NCBI GenBank assembly: GCA_034401795.1
Contig: CM067370.1
Location: 58,573,295 to 58,637,294, forward strand
DNA: 64,000 nucleotides
Direction: 5' to 3'
From: Chaetoderma sp. LZ-2023a
Lineage: Eukaryota; Mollusca; Caudofoveata; Chaetodermatida; Chaetodermatidae
Under the pieces are notes generated by a model that ran no database searches, was not told the DNA's origin, and worked only from the letters and a program-made list of their open reading frames with translations. Below, piece by piece: positions 9,927 through 21,319 of the stretch; position 1 is the stretch's first letter, and the number at the start of each line of letters is the position of its first letter. Position numbers and translations under genes: made by a program.

Positions 9927-10620
9927 CACAGGAGCACTGTGTTTGAACGTTTTGCGTTCGGCTAACACTGCGTTACGTGATGCGGAAGAGAGTTCGAGGG
10001 CATCTATTTCAGCGCTTTCGCATGTCTCACAGTTATTACAAGGGGTACTAATGGCATCCGCATTACATCAGCCTAGTCCGGTGACTGTCCAGAGAGCCAT
10101 CCAAGATGAAATTAACTTGGCTTTGGACTGTTTAACCCGGTCTGTAACCAGGAGTGTCCGGGCGAGGCGCACGTTTGCTCTTGACAACTTGTGCCCATCC
10201 CAGGCTTTGTATAATAGGCTGCTGCATACGCCTATGACAGGTCCTGGTCTCTTTGGAGGTGAGGGATGTAAGCATCTCCAGGAGACGGTTACCTTGGTCA
10301 ATAACCAGAGGGCATTACGTGAGCAATTTGAAGTGATCCGTAGAGAGCGCGTTCGCGCAGTTCCCCCTGCGTATCATCCCCTGCAGGCTCAAGGTGGCGG
10401 TGGCCAGGTCAGAGGCCAGCCACCGGCGCAGCGTCGGCAACGGCCGCGTGCGCTTCGGCCAGCAGCGTGGGGGGCGCAGGCTCCTCCGGTGCAGCCAGCC
10501 GCCCGCGCACCGTGGTGCGCGCGGTGCGGGCCGTGGTGCGCGAGGATCTGGTCGTGGTAATCGTACCTGGCAGGGTGATTACCACAGTAAGAGCTACCCC
10601 AGTGCATCAGCACCAGGAGA
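9927..10620 (+). pseudogene. DIRS Gag C-terminal part, second frame
   Basis: From about 9925 the protein-like content shifts frame: SDTGALCLNVLRSANTALRD, then ALDCLTRSVTRS, NLCPSQALYNRLL and GPGLFGGEGC, as in DIRS Gag C-terminal domains. A Gly/Arg-rich tail follows near 10380-10600, most convincing in a third frame (GRGARGSGRGNRTW near 10540), the usual nucleic-acid-binding end of Gag. The 1-200 remnant aligns to this part. Local GC content is very high at 10430-10545 compared with the rest of the window. Confidence 0.75.
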
Positions 10621-11489
10621 CAGTGCCACTCTTGCGCTTCTTATGTCCACCTCTCTCCCTAGGTGGACCAGTGGGAGGCCGATTGGCCAACCACATGCAG
10701 GAGTGGGAACGGTTGACTCAGGACCATTTAGTCGTACGATGGCTTTCAGTCGGGTGTCATCCCGATTGGATAACAGGCCCACCATCACGACTGTCTCTGG
10801 TGCCGGTCTGGACTCAAATTCCAAGAGATCCAGATCAGCGGTTGTGTATAGAGGAGGAAATAAATTCCCTCATACTCAAGGAAGCAATTCAGCCGGCGCA
10901 AAACTGCCCGGGCTTCTATTCAACCGTGTTCTTGGTAACGAAAAGCACTGGAGGGTGGAGACCAATTCTCAACCTCAAGCCATTGAACAAGTTCATAGAC
11001 ACACCCAGTTTCAAGATGGAAACTGTGAGGTCGGTGTTGGCAGGGTTGGAGAAGGGAATGTGGACAGCTTCAATAGATTTGAAGGATGCTTATTTCCACA
11101 TTCCAATAGCGAGGAGTTTCCGTCGCTTCCTGAGATTTGCATTCCAGGGCAGACAGTGGGAATTCAGGGTGTTACCCTTCGGAATTTCTACGGCTCCTCG
11201 GGTCTTGACCAGGGTGGTTCTTGCGATAACAGCATACCTCCGCAGGAGAAGCATAGCAGTCCATACATACATAGACGACTGGCTGTTAAAAGCACACAAC
11301 CAGGAAAGTTTATCAGCAAATCTGGAGATAGTTTTGAAAACTCTCACAGATTTAGGCTGGATAATAAATTTTCAAAAATCAGAGCTGACTCCATCCCAGA
11401 AGTTTGTTTACCTGGGAATGTTCTTCGATCTGGAGATAGGATATACGTTTATCCTACTCAGGAGAGGGTACAGATACTCATCTCAGTAA
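10467..11489 (+). CDS. DIRS reverse transcriptase
   Basis: A single open frame contains the full set of DIRS-clade RT motifs: WTQIPRDPDQ pre-palm box, GFYSTVFLVTKSTGGWRPIL, LNKFI, SIDLKDAYFHIPIARSFRRF (motif A, catalytic Asp near 11075), LPFGISTAPRVLTRV (motif B), HTYIDDWLLKAH (motif C, catalytic YIDD at 11268-11279) and KFVYLGMFFD. The true start is upstream and overlaps Gag in another frame; the ATG at 10467 is only the first Met, and recognisable homology begins near 10670. All catalytic Asp residues remain. After 11460 the frame drifts (AYTFILL...) and closes at 11489, where the family continues into RNase H. Confidence 0.93.
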   Translation: MGGAGSSGAASRPRTVVRAVRAVVREDLVVVIVPGRVITTVRATPVHQHQETVPLLRFLCPPLSLGGPVGGRLANHMQEWERLTQDHLVVRWLSVGCHPDWITGPPSRLSLVPVWTQIPRDPDQRLCIEEEINSLILKEAIQPAQNCPGFYSTVFLVTKSTGGWRPILNLKPLNKFIDTPSFKMETVRSVLAGLEKGMWTASIDLKDAYFHIPIARSFRRFLRFAFQGRQWEFRVLPFGISTAPRVLTRVVLAITAYLRRRSIAVHTYIDDWLLKAHNQESLSANLEIVLKTLTDLGWIINFQKSELTPSQKFVYLGMFFDLEIGYTFILLRRGYRYSSQ

Positions 11490-12540
11490 TACAGTCAGTG
11501 TGAAACAGTCGTCATGTCCTGGCACGGGTTTATCTGAGAATGCTGGGATTGATGGTTTCTTTGGAACCAGTCATTCCTCAGGCGGCCTTACGAAGGCGGC
11601 CGATCCAGTTATTTCTCATGACACAATGGACCCAGAGTACAGGTTCACTGGACTCGAGCGTGTCAGTGTTGGAGCCTCTAGTTCATCACCTTCAATGGTG
11701 GTTGAAGACAGAGAATCTCCTGGCGGGGTAATGTTAACCCCTCCTCACCATCAGTTAACGATGTATACAGATGCATCGATGGAGGGGTGGGGAGCTTGCC
11801 TGGAAGAATCCACGAGATCAGGGCTTTGGAATCTGGAACAGTCAAAGGAACATATCAATCTACTGGAATTACGAGCAGTAGTCCTGGGCCTGGAACATTT
11901 CTTACAGAAAGTTCAGGACAAGTGTTCTAATTCGATCAGACAACTCAATAGTAGTGACGTACATAAACGCCAGGGCGGAACGAGGTCGCCCAGTCTCTGT
12001 ATGATGACTTGGAAACTGCTTTGTTGGTGCCTGGATCACAGGATTACCTTGAAGGCAGTTCATATTCCGGGAAGGTTAAATCTGTTAGCAGACTCATTGA
12101 GCCGAAGGATGAGTGTTTTACCTACGGAATGGCAACTAAATCAATGTGTGGCGGATTGTCTGTTCGACCACTGGGGGAAACCCAACATAGATTTATTCGC
12201 AACAAAGAAGAATGCGAAGATGACGACGTACATCTCTCCGATTCCAGATCCAAGTGCTTTCGCAACAGATGCGTTAGCTATCAGCTGGGTGGGAATGTAT
12301 GCATACGCATTCCCTCCAGCAATCCTGATTCCAAAAATTCTTCTGAAAATCAGACAGGAGGAGTGCCAAGCGCTTCTGATCGCCCCAAATTGGCCAAGCC
12401 GATACGGATATACGGATCTGCTGGACCTTCTGGTCTGCAATCCGGTTCCTCTGCCTCTGATGGACAATATTATCTTCCAGGGCAAGAACCTTCACAACAA
12501 TCCGTCAATGTTCCAATTGACTGCATGGATGTTGTCAAGG
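11490..12540 (+). pseudogene. DIRS RNase H and linker, frameshifted
   Basis: Just after the RT frame closes, continuity is lost over several small indels (11480-11755). From 11761 the frame encodes MYTDASMEGWGACLEE (first RNase H Asp at 11770), INLLELRAVVLGLEHF (Glu), then a frame slip near 11920 where SDNS is in the neighbouring frame, and VHIPGRLNLLADSLSRR (last Asp near 12089). This is the RNase H domain that follows RT in DIRS elements. The linker DLFATKKNAKM, PDPSAF and LIAPNWPSRYGY is also typical and stays open to 12699 in the same frame although the recombinase is read in the next one. Confidence 0.88.
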
Positions 12541-13536
12541 AATCTAGAATTAAGGAGGGCTTTTCTGAGCAAGCAGCCATGTTCATGGCTAAAGCCAGGA
12601 GGGGGTCAACCTCCAGAGCATATAATTATAAAATCAACAGATTTGCAGAATGGTGCTCAAAAAGATGTATTGATCCAATGGATTCATCTATTCAGGTAGT
12701 AGCCGATTTCCTCTGTCACCTGTATGATGCCTATAGCCTCAAGCCTAACTCTATTGCTGGCTATAAGTCAGCTTTAATGACAGTTATCCCTTGCTTGGCT
12801 AATAGGGGAAGTGATGAAGTAAATACATTAAATACTTTAATCAAAGGCATGGGCAATCTAAGACCAAGGAATCCCCCAGTGATTCCGTCTTGGAGTTTAT
12901 CACTAGTGCTTCAGGTGCTAGCTGATAGGCCGTTTGAACCACTAAGCTCCATTTCTATGAAAATGTTGATGCTTAAAACTGTATTTTTAATTGCTGCGGC
13001 CTCGGCTAGGCGTAGGAGTGAGATTCATGCCTTGTCAGCCGAGGCAGACAGTTTTGTGGTTACAGGGGAAAGCCTTAGGCTTCTACCCAGGATAAATTTC
13101 ATGGCGAAAAACCAGTCTGAAATATCCGGGTCAACCGATAATTTTACCAGCTTTGACTAGGTTTGATCCTAATTCAAAACTATGGTGTCCAGTCCGAGCA
13201 TTAATCCAGTACAAACAACGTACTCAAGATTGGCGGGCGGACCCAACAGCGTTATGGTTGTCATATATTGAGCCCCATGGCAGGGCATCAAAGGACACCA
13301 TTTCCAGGTGGATTGTAGAGTGTATTCAATTTTGCCATAAATCTGCCACAGGTAAACAAGTTGACATGGCCAAGGCTCACAGTGTCCGAGGTGTAGTGGC
13401 TTCCACTGCCCTATTTAATGGGGTACCTGTGGATGACATTATGTCAGTAACTCAGTGGCACTGTGAGTCAAGTTTTACCGACCATTATCTCCGTGACACC
13501 TCGAATCCTCTTGCCTTATCGATTTTGAAAAGCTAA
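12540..13536 (+). pseudogene. DIRS tyrosine recombinase, split by one frameshift
   Basis: The N-terminal core-binding part (SRAYNYKINRFAEWCSKR, VVADFLCHLYDAYSLKPNSI, GYKSALMTVI) and the first catalytic Arg region (IAAASARRRSEIHALSAE, near 13003) lie in a frame closing at 13160. The catalytic end continues in another frame from about 13153: HSVR at 13378-13389 (His-x-x-Arg box), the Trp of TQWHCESSFTD, and the nucleophile Tyr of DHYLRD at 13486-13488. The full Arg/His/Arg/Trp/Tyr set is present, so the domain is identifiable, but at least one indel between 13100 and 13160 breaks it. It catalyses integration of the circular DIRS DNA. Confidence 0.92.
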
Positions 13537-14075
13537 TCTAGGTGTACATATTTTAATGAGGTATCCTCATTTTTTATATATTTCACATTTAATCAATGGA
13601 AACATCTACTTTATGGGCTGCATCAGTCTTCACCAATGGGGAGATGATGACAGCGCCAATCTTCCACAAGGTCAGTCTTGTGTGTGTTGTCCATGGTTTT
13701 TTTGTAATGTCACGTGACCCTTCGTTATTAATATGGTGATGGTACGTGTTTTATGTGGTTCATTATTGAGAGTATACGAAAATGTAGCCTTTTCGTTTAA
13801 TGTCCTATGGTACATGGCACTTGTACGTAGAGAGCGTATGGGACATTGAGGTCATTCAGTCTTCCTCCCAAGAGGAGGGGTGGGGGGGGGGGGGAGCGCT
13901 TATGACTTTTGATCATCTCTCAGCCATCGGTTTGTGTTAGCCGATGTTTTCCTATCTATTCCTGATTGTGTTTCCACACAATTTCAGACGTTTAAGTGCC
14001 TTAATCGCAGAAAAGCGCATAGGGAAGAGCTGGTCTTTTGACCTCGCCTCCCTCCCGCCAAATTCACTGACGAAT
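13537..14075. other. DIRS 3' untranslated region
   Basis: Non-coding sequence between the recombinase stop and the internal complementary region. It includes a poly-G run of about 13 near 13880-13894 and no open frame of note. Confidence 0.7.
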
Positions 14076-14172
14076 TCAAAGAGTATTAGGGAGGTAAGTA
14101 TACTCTTGAAGTGAAATAAACAAAATCATGGATTTCTTTTTTCACGAGAGTTGATACTTACCTCCCTAATAC
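14076..14172 (+). repeat. DIRS internal complementary region
   Basis: 14076-14115 is the reverse complement of the element's left end (7421-7460), reading through GTATACTCTTGAAGTGAAA. 14116-14172 is the reverse complement of the right end (14396-14450), with the shared run GATTTCTTTTTTCACGAGAG. The two halves abut, so this is a guide for joining the two ends in the circular intermediate. One base (C/T in AATCAYGG) and a two-base AG deletion differ from the present right tip. Confidence 0.92.
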
Positions 14173-14237
14173 GGACCCGGCCTCTCCGCCCCACTGAGGC
14201 TTGGTCTTCAGGCTCTTATTATGTTGCATGTGTGTCA

Positions 14238-14412
14238 GCCAATAAATTAATCAGAGGAAGTACTAGTCGGCGCATGCGCGGTGGTGGGGCTGGCATCCGC
14301 CTGACTGACTTCTGTCTACCTGCCCATAAGGGGCACCTTTCTTTTTAAATCTGAGTGTTATTAAGTGAAAGCCGATATTTAGCAATATCAAAAAGTATTA
14401 GGGAGGTAAGTA
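14238..14412 (-). repeat. DIRS right inverted terminal repeat
   Basis: Reverse complement of 7436-7613; starts GCCAATAAATTA and ends GTATTAGGGAGGTAAGTAT. The outer tip continues to about 14450 (GTGATTTTGTTTA), unlike the left tip but matching the internal complementary region. Confidence 0.93.
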
Positions 14413-14450
14413 TCAACTCTCTCGTGAAAAAAGAAATCCGTGATTTTGTT

Positions 14451-14498
14451 TAATTTACTGAAGCTAGCAAGGAAATAGAACTATTTAGAGTCTCCTCA

Positions 14499-14584
<86 letters not shown>

Positions 14585-15054
14585 AGGAGTTACATGCACT
14601 GCAACACTGATGTGTTTATTCAAGTGGAAATTTTATTGATGTCTCTATGCTATCACATCTTTTTATTTCAAGGTCAAAATTCAGTATCAGAATCGTTGTG
14701 GTCAGGAAAACCAGATGAAGATCTTGCTAGCAAATATTGTATCAACAGAAATATAGTTTTTTATTTCTCTATCACTGACGAGAAAACCATATAAATCAGT
14801 TTTTCTATTAATATTGTATGAGAGCTAGGTAAAGGCCCATTCTGATGCCATATGTCCTTGTCAGGAAAGTATTTTTAACACGATATTGCATTTTAGCTGC
14901 TAAAAAGATTTACTACTTTGATTATAGAACTTACAATTACTTTTTTGAAAATGTTGCAGTGAGTAGATTCATTTTATACCAACTAACATAGAGGTCTGGT
15001 ATTCTTGAACAATTTCAACATTTATCACCAACAGGAGAGACGTTATCATAATTA
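14451..15054. other. (TA)n microsatellite and featureless DNA
   Basis: A (TA)n run of about 78 bases occupies 14503-14581. The rest has no coding content. The stretch about 14925-15000 (CTTACAATTAC, TTTTGAAAATGTT, GTAGATTCATTTTATAC) matches 58665-58745, another unnamed dispersed repeat. Confidence 0.7.
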
Positions 15055-15568
15055 TATGGCAGCAACAGGTGCTGGTATACTGTGTTCTGCTCCTGCAGTA
15101 GTTTGATGACTTCCTGCGTCTGCAATAAGTCCTTTGGTCAATGTTTCTTGTCCTCAGAGAGCTCTTAGCTCCCTCATGTTATTCTTGGTCATCAGTGTAT
15201 CCAATCTGGTTTATTTTAGATTGGTATGTAGCATGCTTAGCAGGATTGTGTAGTGGCATGATCTTTGTAGATGTTTGCAAATAGTACAGCAAATTCCTAG
15301 ACTTTCTGTGCAAGGGAGTCTTGTGGCATTCGCAACCCATGGCCAAACATAAACCATTTATGTTGGGCCACCTTCACTGACAGTGGGACTGTTTTGCACA
15401 TAGTGTCTAGCGTGTCAGAGATTTTACTGTCTGGCCAGCGATGTTGGGATATAGTATGACGGTTTCTGTGGTGACCAGCATCAAGCTTATCTAGAACTAG
15501 CTTCGGAGCTTCCCAGCTGTTACAGTTGTACCCCATCAGTGATACACAGGGCGCGTCATACTAATATA
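15055..15568 (-). pseudogene. endonuclease-type LINE, 3' fragment
   Basis: The minus strand encodes YNCNSWEAPKLVLDKLD, HRWPDSKISDTLDTMCKT and PLSVKVAQHKWFMFGHGLRM, the C-terminal region seen in the + copy at 21503-21829 (NCNSW, HRWPD, PLSVKVAQ, MFGH-LRMP). The 3' part down to ~15055 aligns with the LINE 3' end, more diverged than the other copies. The upstream side is cut at ~15569 by the hairpin-ended repeat that starts there. Confidence 0.85.
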
Positions 15569-16279
15569 GGTTTTAGCTCACCTGACGCCAAATCGCATCT
15601 CCTCCTTAATGGTTTCAATGAAATTTGACTGCAAGGCTCCAGAACCGCTATTCAGACTTGACTAATCAAGTTTTTTTGGTAAAATCTACCAGAAATTGTC
15701 AAAGCGCATCTCCTCCTTAGTTGCTTGATGGATTTCAACCGAATCTGGCTAGAAGGGACATATTGTGGCAGGATCCATAAATTGTATTCAGAATTTTGAT
15801 TGGTAAGTTTACTGGAAATTGTCAGAAAGCATCTCTTCCTTAACTGCTTGATGTATTTCAACCAAGTTTGCGTAGAAGGACCATATGGTGACAGGCTCTA
15901 GAATATCTGTCCAGAACTTTGATTGGTTAATTTTTTGGGTGGAAACTGTCAAAATGTATTTCCTCCTTAACCGCTTGATGGATTTCAATCAAATTTGGCT
16001 AGAAGGACCCTATGGTCCAGAACTTCTACTCAGAATTTTGATTGTTTTTTTTGGTGGAAATCTTAGATTTCATGAAAAATGTCCCAGAAATTGTCAAAAT
16101 ACATCTCCTTAAGTTTTTTCATTCAGCAAATCATTTATATTTCAGGATTGGTTAATCCTATTGGAACAAAACTTGAATACATGGTTACCTATAATGTTAG
16201 GAAGCAGCATGATAATACGGAAGTCACAAGGTCAATGCCACTGAGACAAACGGGAGACAGGTGGCATTTAATTCTGTGG

Positions 16280-17060
16280 AATTCTTGTTTTCAACATTGA
16301 CATTTTCCGTTCAGCTGAACTTGTCTGTTTATATCTCATGTTTGGTTAATCATACTTGACCCAATCCGATGGCACAGCATCACGCAATGATGTTGTGGTC
16401 AAAAGGTCAAAGGACCGTCAAGATCACTGTGACCTTGGTAAAACCCTTGGGTTTTTTACATTAACATTTTGTATTTGGCTCAATTTAGCAGTTCATATCT
16501 CATGTTTGCTTAATCTTCCTTGACCCAAACTTGTACACATACCTTCTTATATGGAGAGGGCACAAAACAAAGACCTTTGGGCTAAAAGGTCAATAACATT
16601 GTGATATTGGTAAATGACTTTTTCTGCATTAACATTTTGCATTTAACTCAACTTATTAGTGCATATCTCATGTTTAGGTTAATCATCCTGGATCCAAACT
16701 TAAACAAATACTTCCTTATAATGAGAGAGCATCAAACAATGTCCTTCGGTGTCAAACAGTTAACGGTCATTGCGGTCTTGGGAAAAAATGTTTTTTTCAA
16801 GTGACGGTTTGTATTCAGCTCAATTTTAGCAGTTAATATCTCATGTTCGGTTAAGCATACAGATACATTCAGACACATCCTTCCTAATAATGAATGAGAT
16901 GGCATGACATAACCACCTTGGCATCAAACAGTCGAAGTCAGTGTGATAATGACAAAATCATCGGTTCTCTCAACAATAACATTTTGTTTTTACCTCAACT
17001 TAGCAGTTTAGATATCATACATTTTGTGTTAATCATACTGCACCCAAACTTGGAGACTTG
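16280..17060 (+). repeat. ~170 bp degenerate tandem array
   Basis: The anchor TATCTCATGTTTGGTTAATC recurs near 16332, 16495, 16664, 16837 and, decayed, 17012, with spacing 163-175 bases. Each unit also has TTGACCCAAACTTG, CTTCCTTAT and a run of TCAAA(A)GGTCA before the GTGAC-TTGGTAAA segment. It lies within copy 1 of the hairpin-ended repeat. Confidence 0.8.
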
Positions 17061-17639
17061 CTAATGAGAGGTGATGACACATTGACTTTGTGGTCAAAGG
17101 CCATGGTTATTGATAAGTGTATTGATAAGTGTTCTATATTTATTTTGTTTGAAGTCAAGATTCATAGTCCATTGCAAAGTCATAACGTCGAGCTTCATGG
17201 TTGCATTGCAACCACATTGCTGGTTAAAACATGTTCTAGCCCTACTCATCCTTAAACAATGGACCAATTTGAACCAAATTTGGCTAGACATACCCCATGG
17301 TGGTAGTCTTCGGAACTACCATTCAAGTTTTGATTGGTCAATGTTTCCAGTAGCCATTTTGGATTTTCATAACATCCAGAAATCCTATAGGAAATGTGTG
17401 TATGATTACTGTATTTTGCGGCTGTAGTAGTAGAAACATCCTACAGCTGCAATCAGTCCTTCGCTTTTGCCCACTGTCTCTTGTCCTCAGCCAAAATCCT
17501 TAGCTACCTCGGGTCCATTCTTGACTTGAGTGTACCGAGTCCTGCTTTCTTGAGGTTACCTCGTAGCACGCTTAGCAGATTTATGCAATGACGTCCTCTC
17601 CTGGCTTTTTATTTGCTGGCTCTGAGTAAGCAACTGACA

Positions 17640-17872
17640 TGATCTGGTGAAGTCATCGATTTTGTCTCGGATGCGGCATAGAGTAACATTGGATAGTATT
17701 TTCCGTATGCTGTTGAGAAGCACAATGGGCCACAGATTGGCTGGTGTGCCAGCTGCCTTCTTGGCCTTGGGTAGTGCGATAACGATGGGAAGGTGGTGCT
17801 TAAAAGCTGAATTGATTAGGTACGTGATCGGTTTTGAGCTAATGTCACTTGCATATTGAATAGTTCATTGTC
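17640..17872 (-). pseudogene. LINE RT N-terminal fragment
   Basis: Read on the minus strand: LPIVIALPKAKKAAGTPA, then NLWPIVLLNSIRKILSNVTL, the 'WRPI-LL-I-KIL' box that opens non-LTR RT domains. The frame then breaks at the deletion join near 17640. The homologous + strand box is at about 20700-20795. Confidence 0.8.
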
Positions 17873-18479
17873 CATACCATCAGGTCGAGATGTGCATCCA
17901 TTTTTCAAGGCTTTAAGTGCCTTCTCAACTTCTGCTCATTTAATTGAGGGTCTCCTGAGAACTGGTGCAAGGGCTCATCATCATGGTCAGTGAACTGTTC
18001 CTTGAACCAGGACTTGACTGACTGCTGCCAGCCACTAGAGAGTAGACAATAATAACTCGAGACCAGCAAAATATTTTCAAACAAATTTGACCGACAGTTA
18101 TTGCTGACTACATTCAGTTAAATTGTATTCAGAATATTTTATACCATGTCCAGAGTTATACAGCCTAGACAAAACATGGTTACGGAAGTGTAGGCATGTT
18201 TATTAGAAATTTGGTCAATGGTCATGGTCCGTCCAGTAGAACTGCAGTTATTTCAAAATGTGATAGCATTTTTAAAAATGTCTTAAGAAAAACAAGAACA
18301 AATTCTGGGATGCTTATTGTTATAATACATTTTAATAGTATAAATAAGGTCAACATTGTTTTGAGTGATTATATTCTATTTAGCTCCGAACATGAGTGCA
18401 TGTCAAAAAAATCAATGATTTTGTTATAGTTCTAGTAAAAAAATCATAAAAATCCAAAAAATCTGATTAAATCGATTTT

Positions 18480-19400
18480 TTTCCAACCTTGCCTTGAACC
18501 ATTCTTGAATCACCTTGGCTTTTCCCTGGTCAGTCCCGATAAAGTGTCCTTCAGAGATGCGTACAGTGAGCGGTGGTGTGTAGTCAGTAACTCTCAGAGC
18601 TCTGGCTGCCCGAAACATTTTGTGACAGTCATCCGTGGCAGTGATTTCATCTGCTAGGGAGTCTGCTTGTTGAATAGCAAGATCTTTTAAGCATTCGCTA
18701 ATGTGGCGTCGAATGTTATTGCACTCCCGGCATAGTTTGGTGCAATCTTTCTGCTCTACTGACAGTTTTACTACTAGAGGGTTGTCGGTATACCGATCTG
18801 TCGCTGATGAGCTTGAGTAGGTTGTAGGTGACTCTACCCTCTTATTTGGTATGGCGTTTATATATTAAATAGAGATCGTTCATCTGAAGGTGTGTAATGA
18901 CTGGCTTATGGTCAGAATTGAGGTGTGTGCCTCCATAGGAAGGACCATTCCGAATTAGGGGCTTTGCTTCTGTCTTGCATAGTATGAAGTCTATTTGGTT
19001 GAAGACAGCTGTTGTAGCCTTAGAGCCTTTTGGAGCTTTGCGATCAGCAATGTGTCCGGTCCATGTTGTCCGGTGACGGCATGGGTGTTTGAAAGCTGTA
19101 TTTGTGGCAAATAGGCCATTGGAACTGAGGAATGCCACCAGTGCATCTCCATTGCTGTTGCGTGTACCCTCCCCAACTGAGTGTTTAACTACTTTAGTCT
19201 CTTGAATGCATGCAATATCGATGTTATAGTGTTCACAGTCTGCACCTAAGGTTTGATGAGTCTACATTCCACATAGCTATGGTAAGCTTTGGAAGATCAT
19301 GTTGTCCGAGGATGTCTAGCAGTTTCTTGTTTGAAGAAGGTTAGACATAATCAGAGTTGCCTCTGTATGCGGATGTCAGCCCGCAATCCTTGATGACTTA
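18480..19400 (-). pseudogene. LINE apurinic-type endonuclease domain
   Basis: On the minus strand a frame encodes RTTWTGHIADRKAPKGSKAT, VFNQIDFILCK and SYGGTHLNSDHKPVI. The last of these (T-x-SDH) is the catalytic histidine box of the APE-like endonuclease that nicks target DNA for LINE insertion, and the order matches ORF2 of endonuclease-bearing LINEs. The N-terminal half is only partly readable (frames with stops), so the domain is dead. Confidence 0.85.
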
Positions 19401-19876
19401 GTTTCCCAACAAAGTTGGTACTTACTGAGGAAATGAATGGGAATAGTTTTAAATGACTTCTGAACAACCATCTGGTGGATTTCAATGAATGTTGGTTGGA
19501 TGAGCCCTATTGTGATTGTCGCCAGAACTTCCATTCAGAATTTTGATTAATCCATTTTTCCAGTGGCCATTTTGTTCTTGACAATGATATCGCAGAAACT
19601 GCTGTACGAATAAGGCTGAAACTTCATCTGTGATAAAACATGGCTGTCATGGAGCAATCAAATTTTAGCTTTTGATGGCCATATTGGATTGTGTTATTGG
19701 CTGAATGAAACCTTGGTTCAATCTGATTGTGTGCTCAGCGGCAATCATTAATTTTCTACTAAATATTGTGCATATTGAATTCCAATTTTATGTCTTGTTA
19801 CTGCTAAATTTAAAGCATTGGCTGTTCAAATGTAATGGTTCAGGTGAACGTCAAGGCCCCTTGGCCTCTTGTTTAG

Positions 19877-20629
19877 CCAGAGGTATTTGTGATCCACAGA
19901 TCCAGTTTCCAAAATGATTGGAAGGCAATGTTTCCTGTGACGCAACATGCAGCGATATGAGAGGAGCTTTACATTAGTGAAAGAAGGATTTGGCTTTTCC
20001 TCCTCACCACATAGTGGGATGCCTTTCTCCTCACCACAACTGAGATAAAATAAAAATAAAGATAAAAATTATCTTCACTAGTTCCAGGAATTGGATTCTT
20101 ATGGAGAGTAGAGCTACTCATTCTCTGTATTTATTGCAATTATCGATTCGATGACCACGGTAACCACCTCTCAATTAAGATTTCGAACCAGCCTAGTTTG
20201 CTATATATGGGGAAATTTGACTTCATACCTTCCTAAATAATTGCAGAGCTACAGCTGTTAACTCCAGGACTCGGAGACCTTCTTAAATGGCTTATGATAG
20301 CTTTAAGCCTGCACACACACCTTCGAAATAACCAGCCACAGGATTTTACCACAGGATAAACATGCGTAAAGTGTAAAGAAAGAACTTCATCCCTGAAATC
20401 CCAGGAGCCATACAGGTATGAAATTTGAATAGTTTGAAAATTAATTTGCCTGGAAGCTGTTGCTGTCATATGTAGACAGACTAAGTCCAATTAATTTCAA
20501 ATTATTCAAGAGAATACTTCATACATTGTAAAGAATGGGGTGCATTTGGTCTGCATGGTTTAATGGCTTATTACAGTCTTAGATATCGCTGTTAATAAGT
20601 TATATATGTAGTATAGCAGGAGCAGCTCA
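19877..20629. other. no gene seen
   Basis: Unassigned DNA between a repeat end and the next LINE. The short dispersed motif (AATTTGCCTGGAAGCTGTTGCTG-like) occurs near 20424-20465. Confidence 0.5.
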
Positions 20630-20699
20630 AGGCTTGTTGTTTGTGTCACAGTGACCATAGATTTGCTCAACGTATCGTGAGATTTGACTGTGGTATGGC

Positions 20700-21319
20700 C
20701 CCCAGCCAATCTGCTGCCCATTGTGCTCTTCAACAGCATACGGAAAATCCTATCCAATGTTACTCTATGCCACATCTGAGCGAAGATTGATGACTTCACT
20801 GGATCATGTCAAAGTGGCTTCAAACGTGGACACGGCTGCGTAGACATTGTATGGGCTCAATGCATGCTTGTGTCGGTTGTCATGTTCAAACACTAGGCTT
20901 TCCACAAAATGGGCATTGACATGTCAGGAGCCTTCGACACAATTAAACGCTCAAAGATCCTAGTTGTACTACGCCAGGCCAGTTGCAATGAAGATGAGCT
21001 ACGACTAGTGCGACTATTGCTTGCGGACACCAAGTAGAGCGTACGAGTCAAGTCAGTGAAGTCTGCAGAGTTTGAGACATCAATCGGCTCCCCACAGGGA
21101 GATTGCCTATCCGCTGTGCTTGTCACCTGTTACCTTGTTGCTGCATTGAAATCTGTGCAGGAAACTTCCACAAGACCCCAACTCCCAGTGTCAATACTGG
21201 GTATGCCGCTAGCGATGGAATATGCCGACGATGTGGACTTCATAGACGAGGAAAAGAAACCCATTGACGAAGCTCTCCCAATAGCCGGAAGCAAATCAAA
21301 ATTGAGAAACTCTGAATGA
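20700..21319 (+). pseudogene. LINE reverse transcriptase domain
   Basis: In order: NLLPIVLFNSIRKILSNVTL near 20715; QSGFKRGHGCVDIVWAQC near 20813; a motif A with GIDMSGAFDTIKRSKIL (Asp near 20938); then, in the 21056 frame, SIGSPQGDCLSAVLVTCYL (motif B) and MEYADDVDFIDEE (catalytic YADD near 21220). At least two stops (TAG before AFHK, and one in the segment near 21037) interrupt it. Clear non-LTR RT; clade not assigned. Confidence 0.88.

Larger units (their letters stand above)
7421..14450 (+). mobile_element. DIRS-type tyrosine recombinase retrotransposon, nearly complete
   Basis: A ~7.0 kb element with every structural hallmark of DIRS1-like elements: inverted terminal repeats (7436-7613 and 14238-14412), non-identical outer tips, and an internal complementary region (14076-14172) that is the reverse complement of the two tips joined end to end. 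Between them lie Gag, RT, RNase H and tyrosine recombinase on the + strand. DIRS elements replicate through a circular intermediate and integrate by recombinase, leaving no target duplication; none is obvious here. Several frameshifts show this copy is not autonomous, but the terminal structures are well kept, so it is much younger than the copy at 1-2735. It lies in the long GPN3 intron, same strand. Confidence 0.93.
17397..19427 (-). mobile_element. endonuclease-type LINE, internally deleted copy
   Basis: A minus-strand LINE: endonuclease domain at the high-coordinate end, a piece of RT near 17640-17870, and the 3' end at 17397. The flanking direct repeat AGGAAATG (17389-17396, 19428-19435) is a plausible target duplication. 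Compared with the + copy at 20630-22018, the join near 17640 skips from the RT N-terminal boxes directly to the 3' end, so most of RT is deleted. About 18040-18480 looks unrelated and AT-rich and may be a further insertion. Confidence 0.75.
15573..19876 (+). repeat. hairpin-ended repeat, copy 1, split by a LINE
   Basis: Starts with the family's 5' word (AGCTCACCTG at 15574) and ends with GGCCCCTTGGCCTCTTGTTT at 19876. The core starts with four or five ~125 bp units (anchor GCATCTCCTCCTTAA near 15594, 15708, 15827, 15957, 16100). Further in are a ~170 bp array and more NTTTTGATTGGTCAATTTTT/GCCATTTTGGATTTT sequence. A LINE (17397-19427) interrupts it, flanked by the direct repeat AGGAAATG. No coding content belongs to it. 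The family has at least seven copies in the window. Confidence 0.75.
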
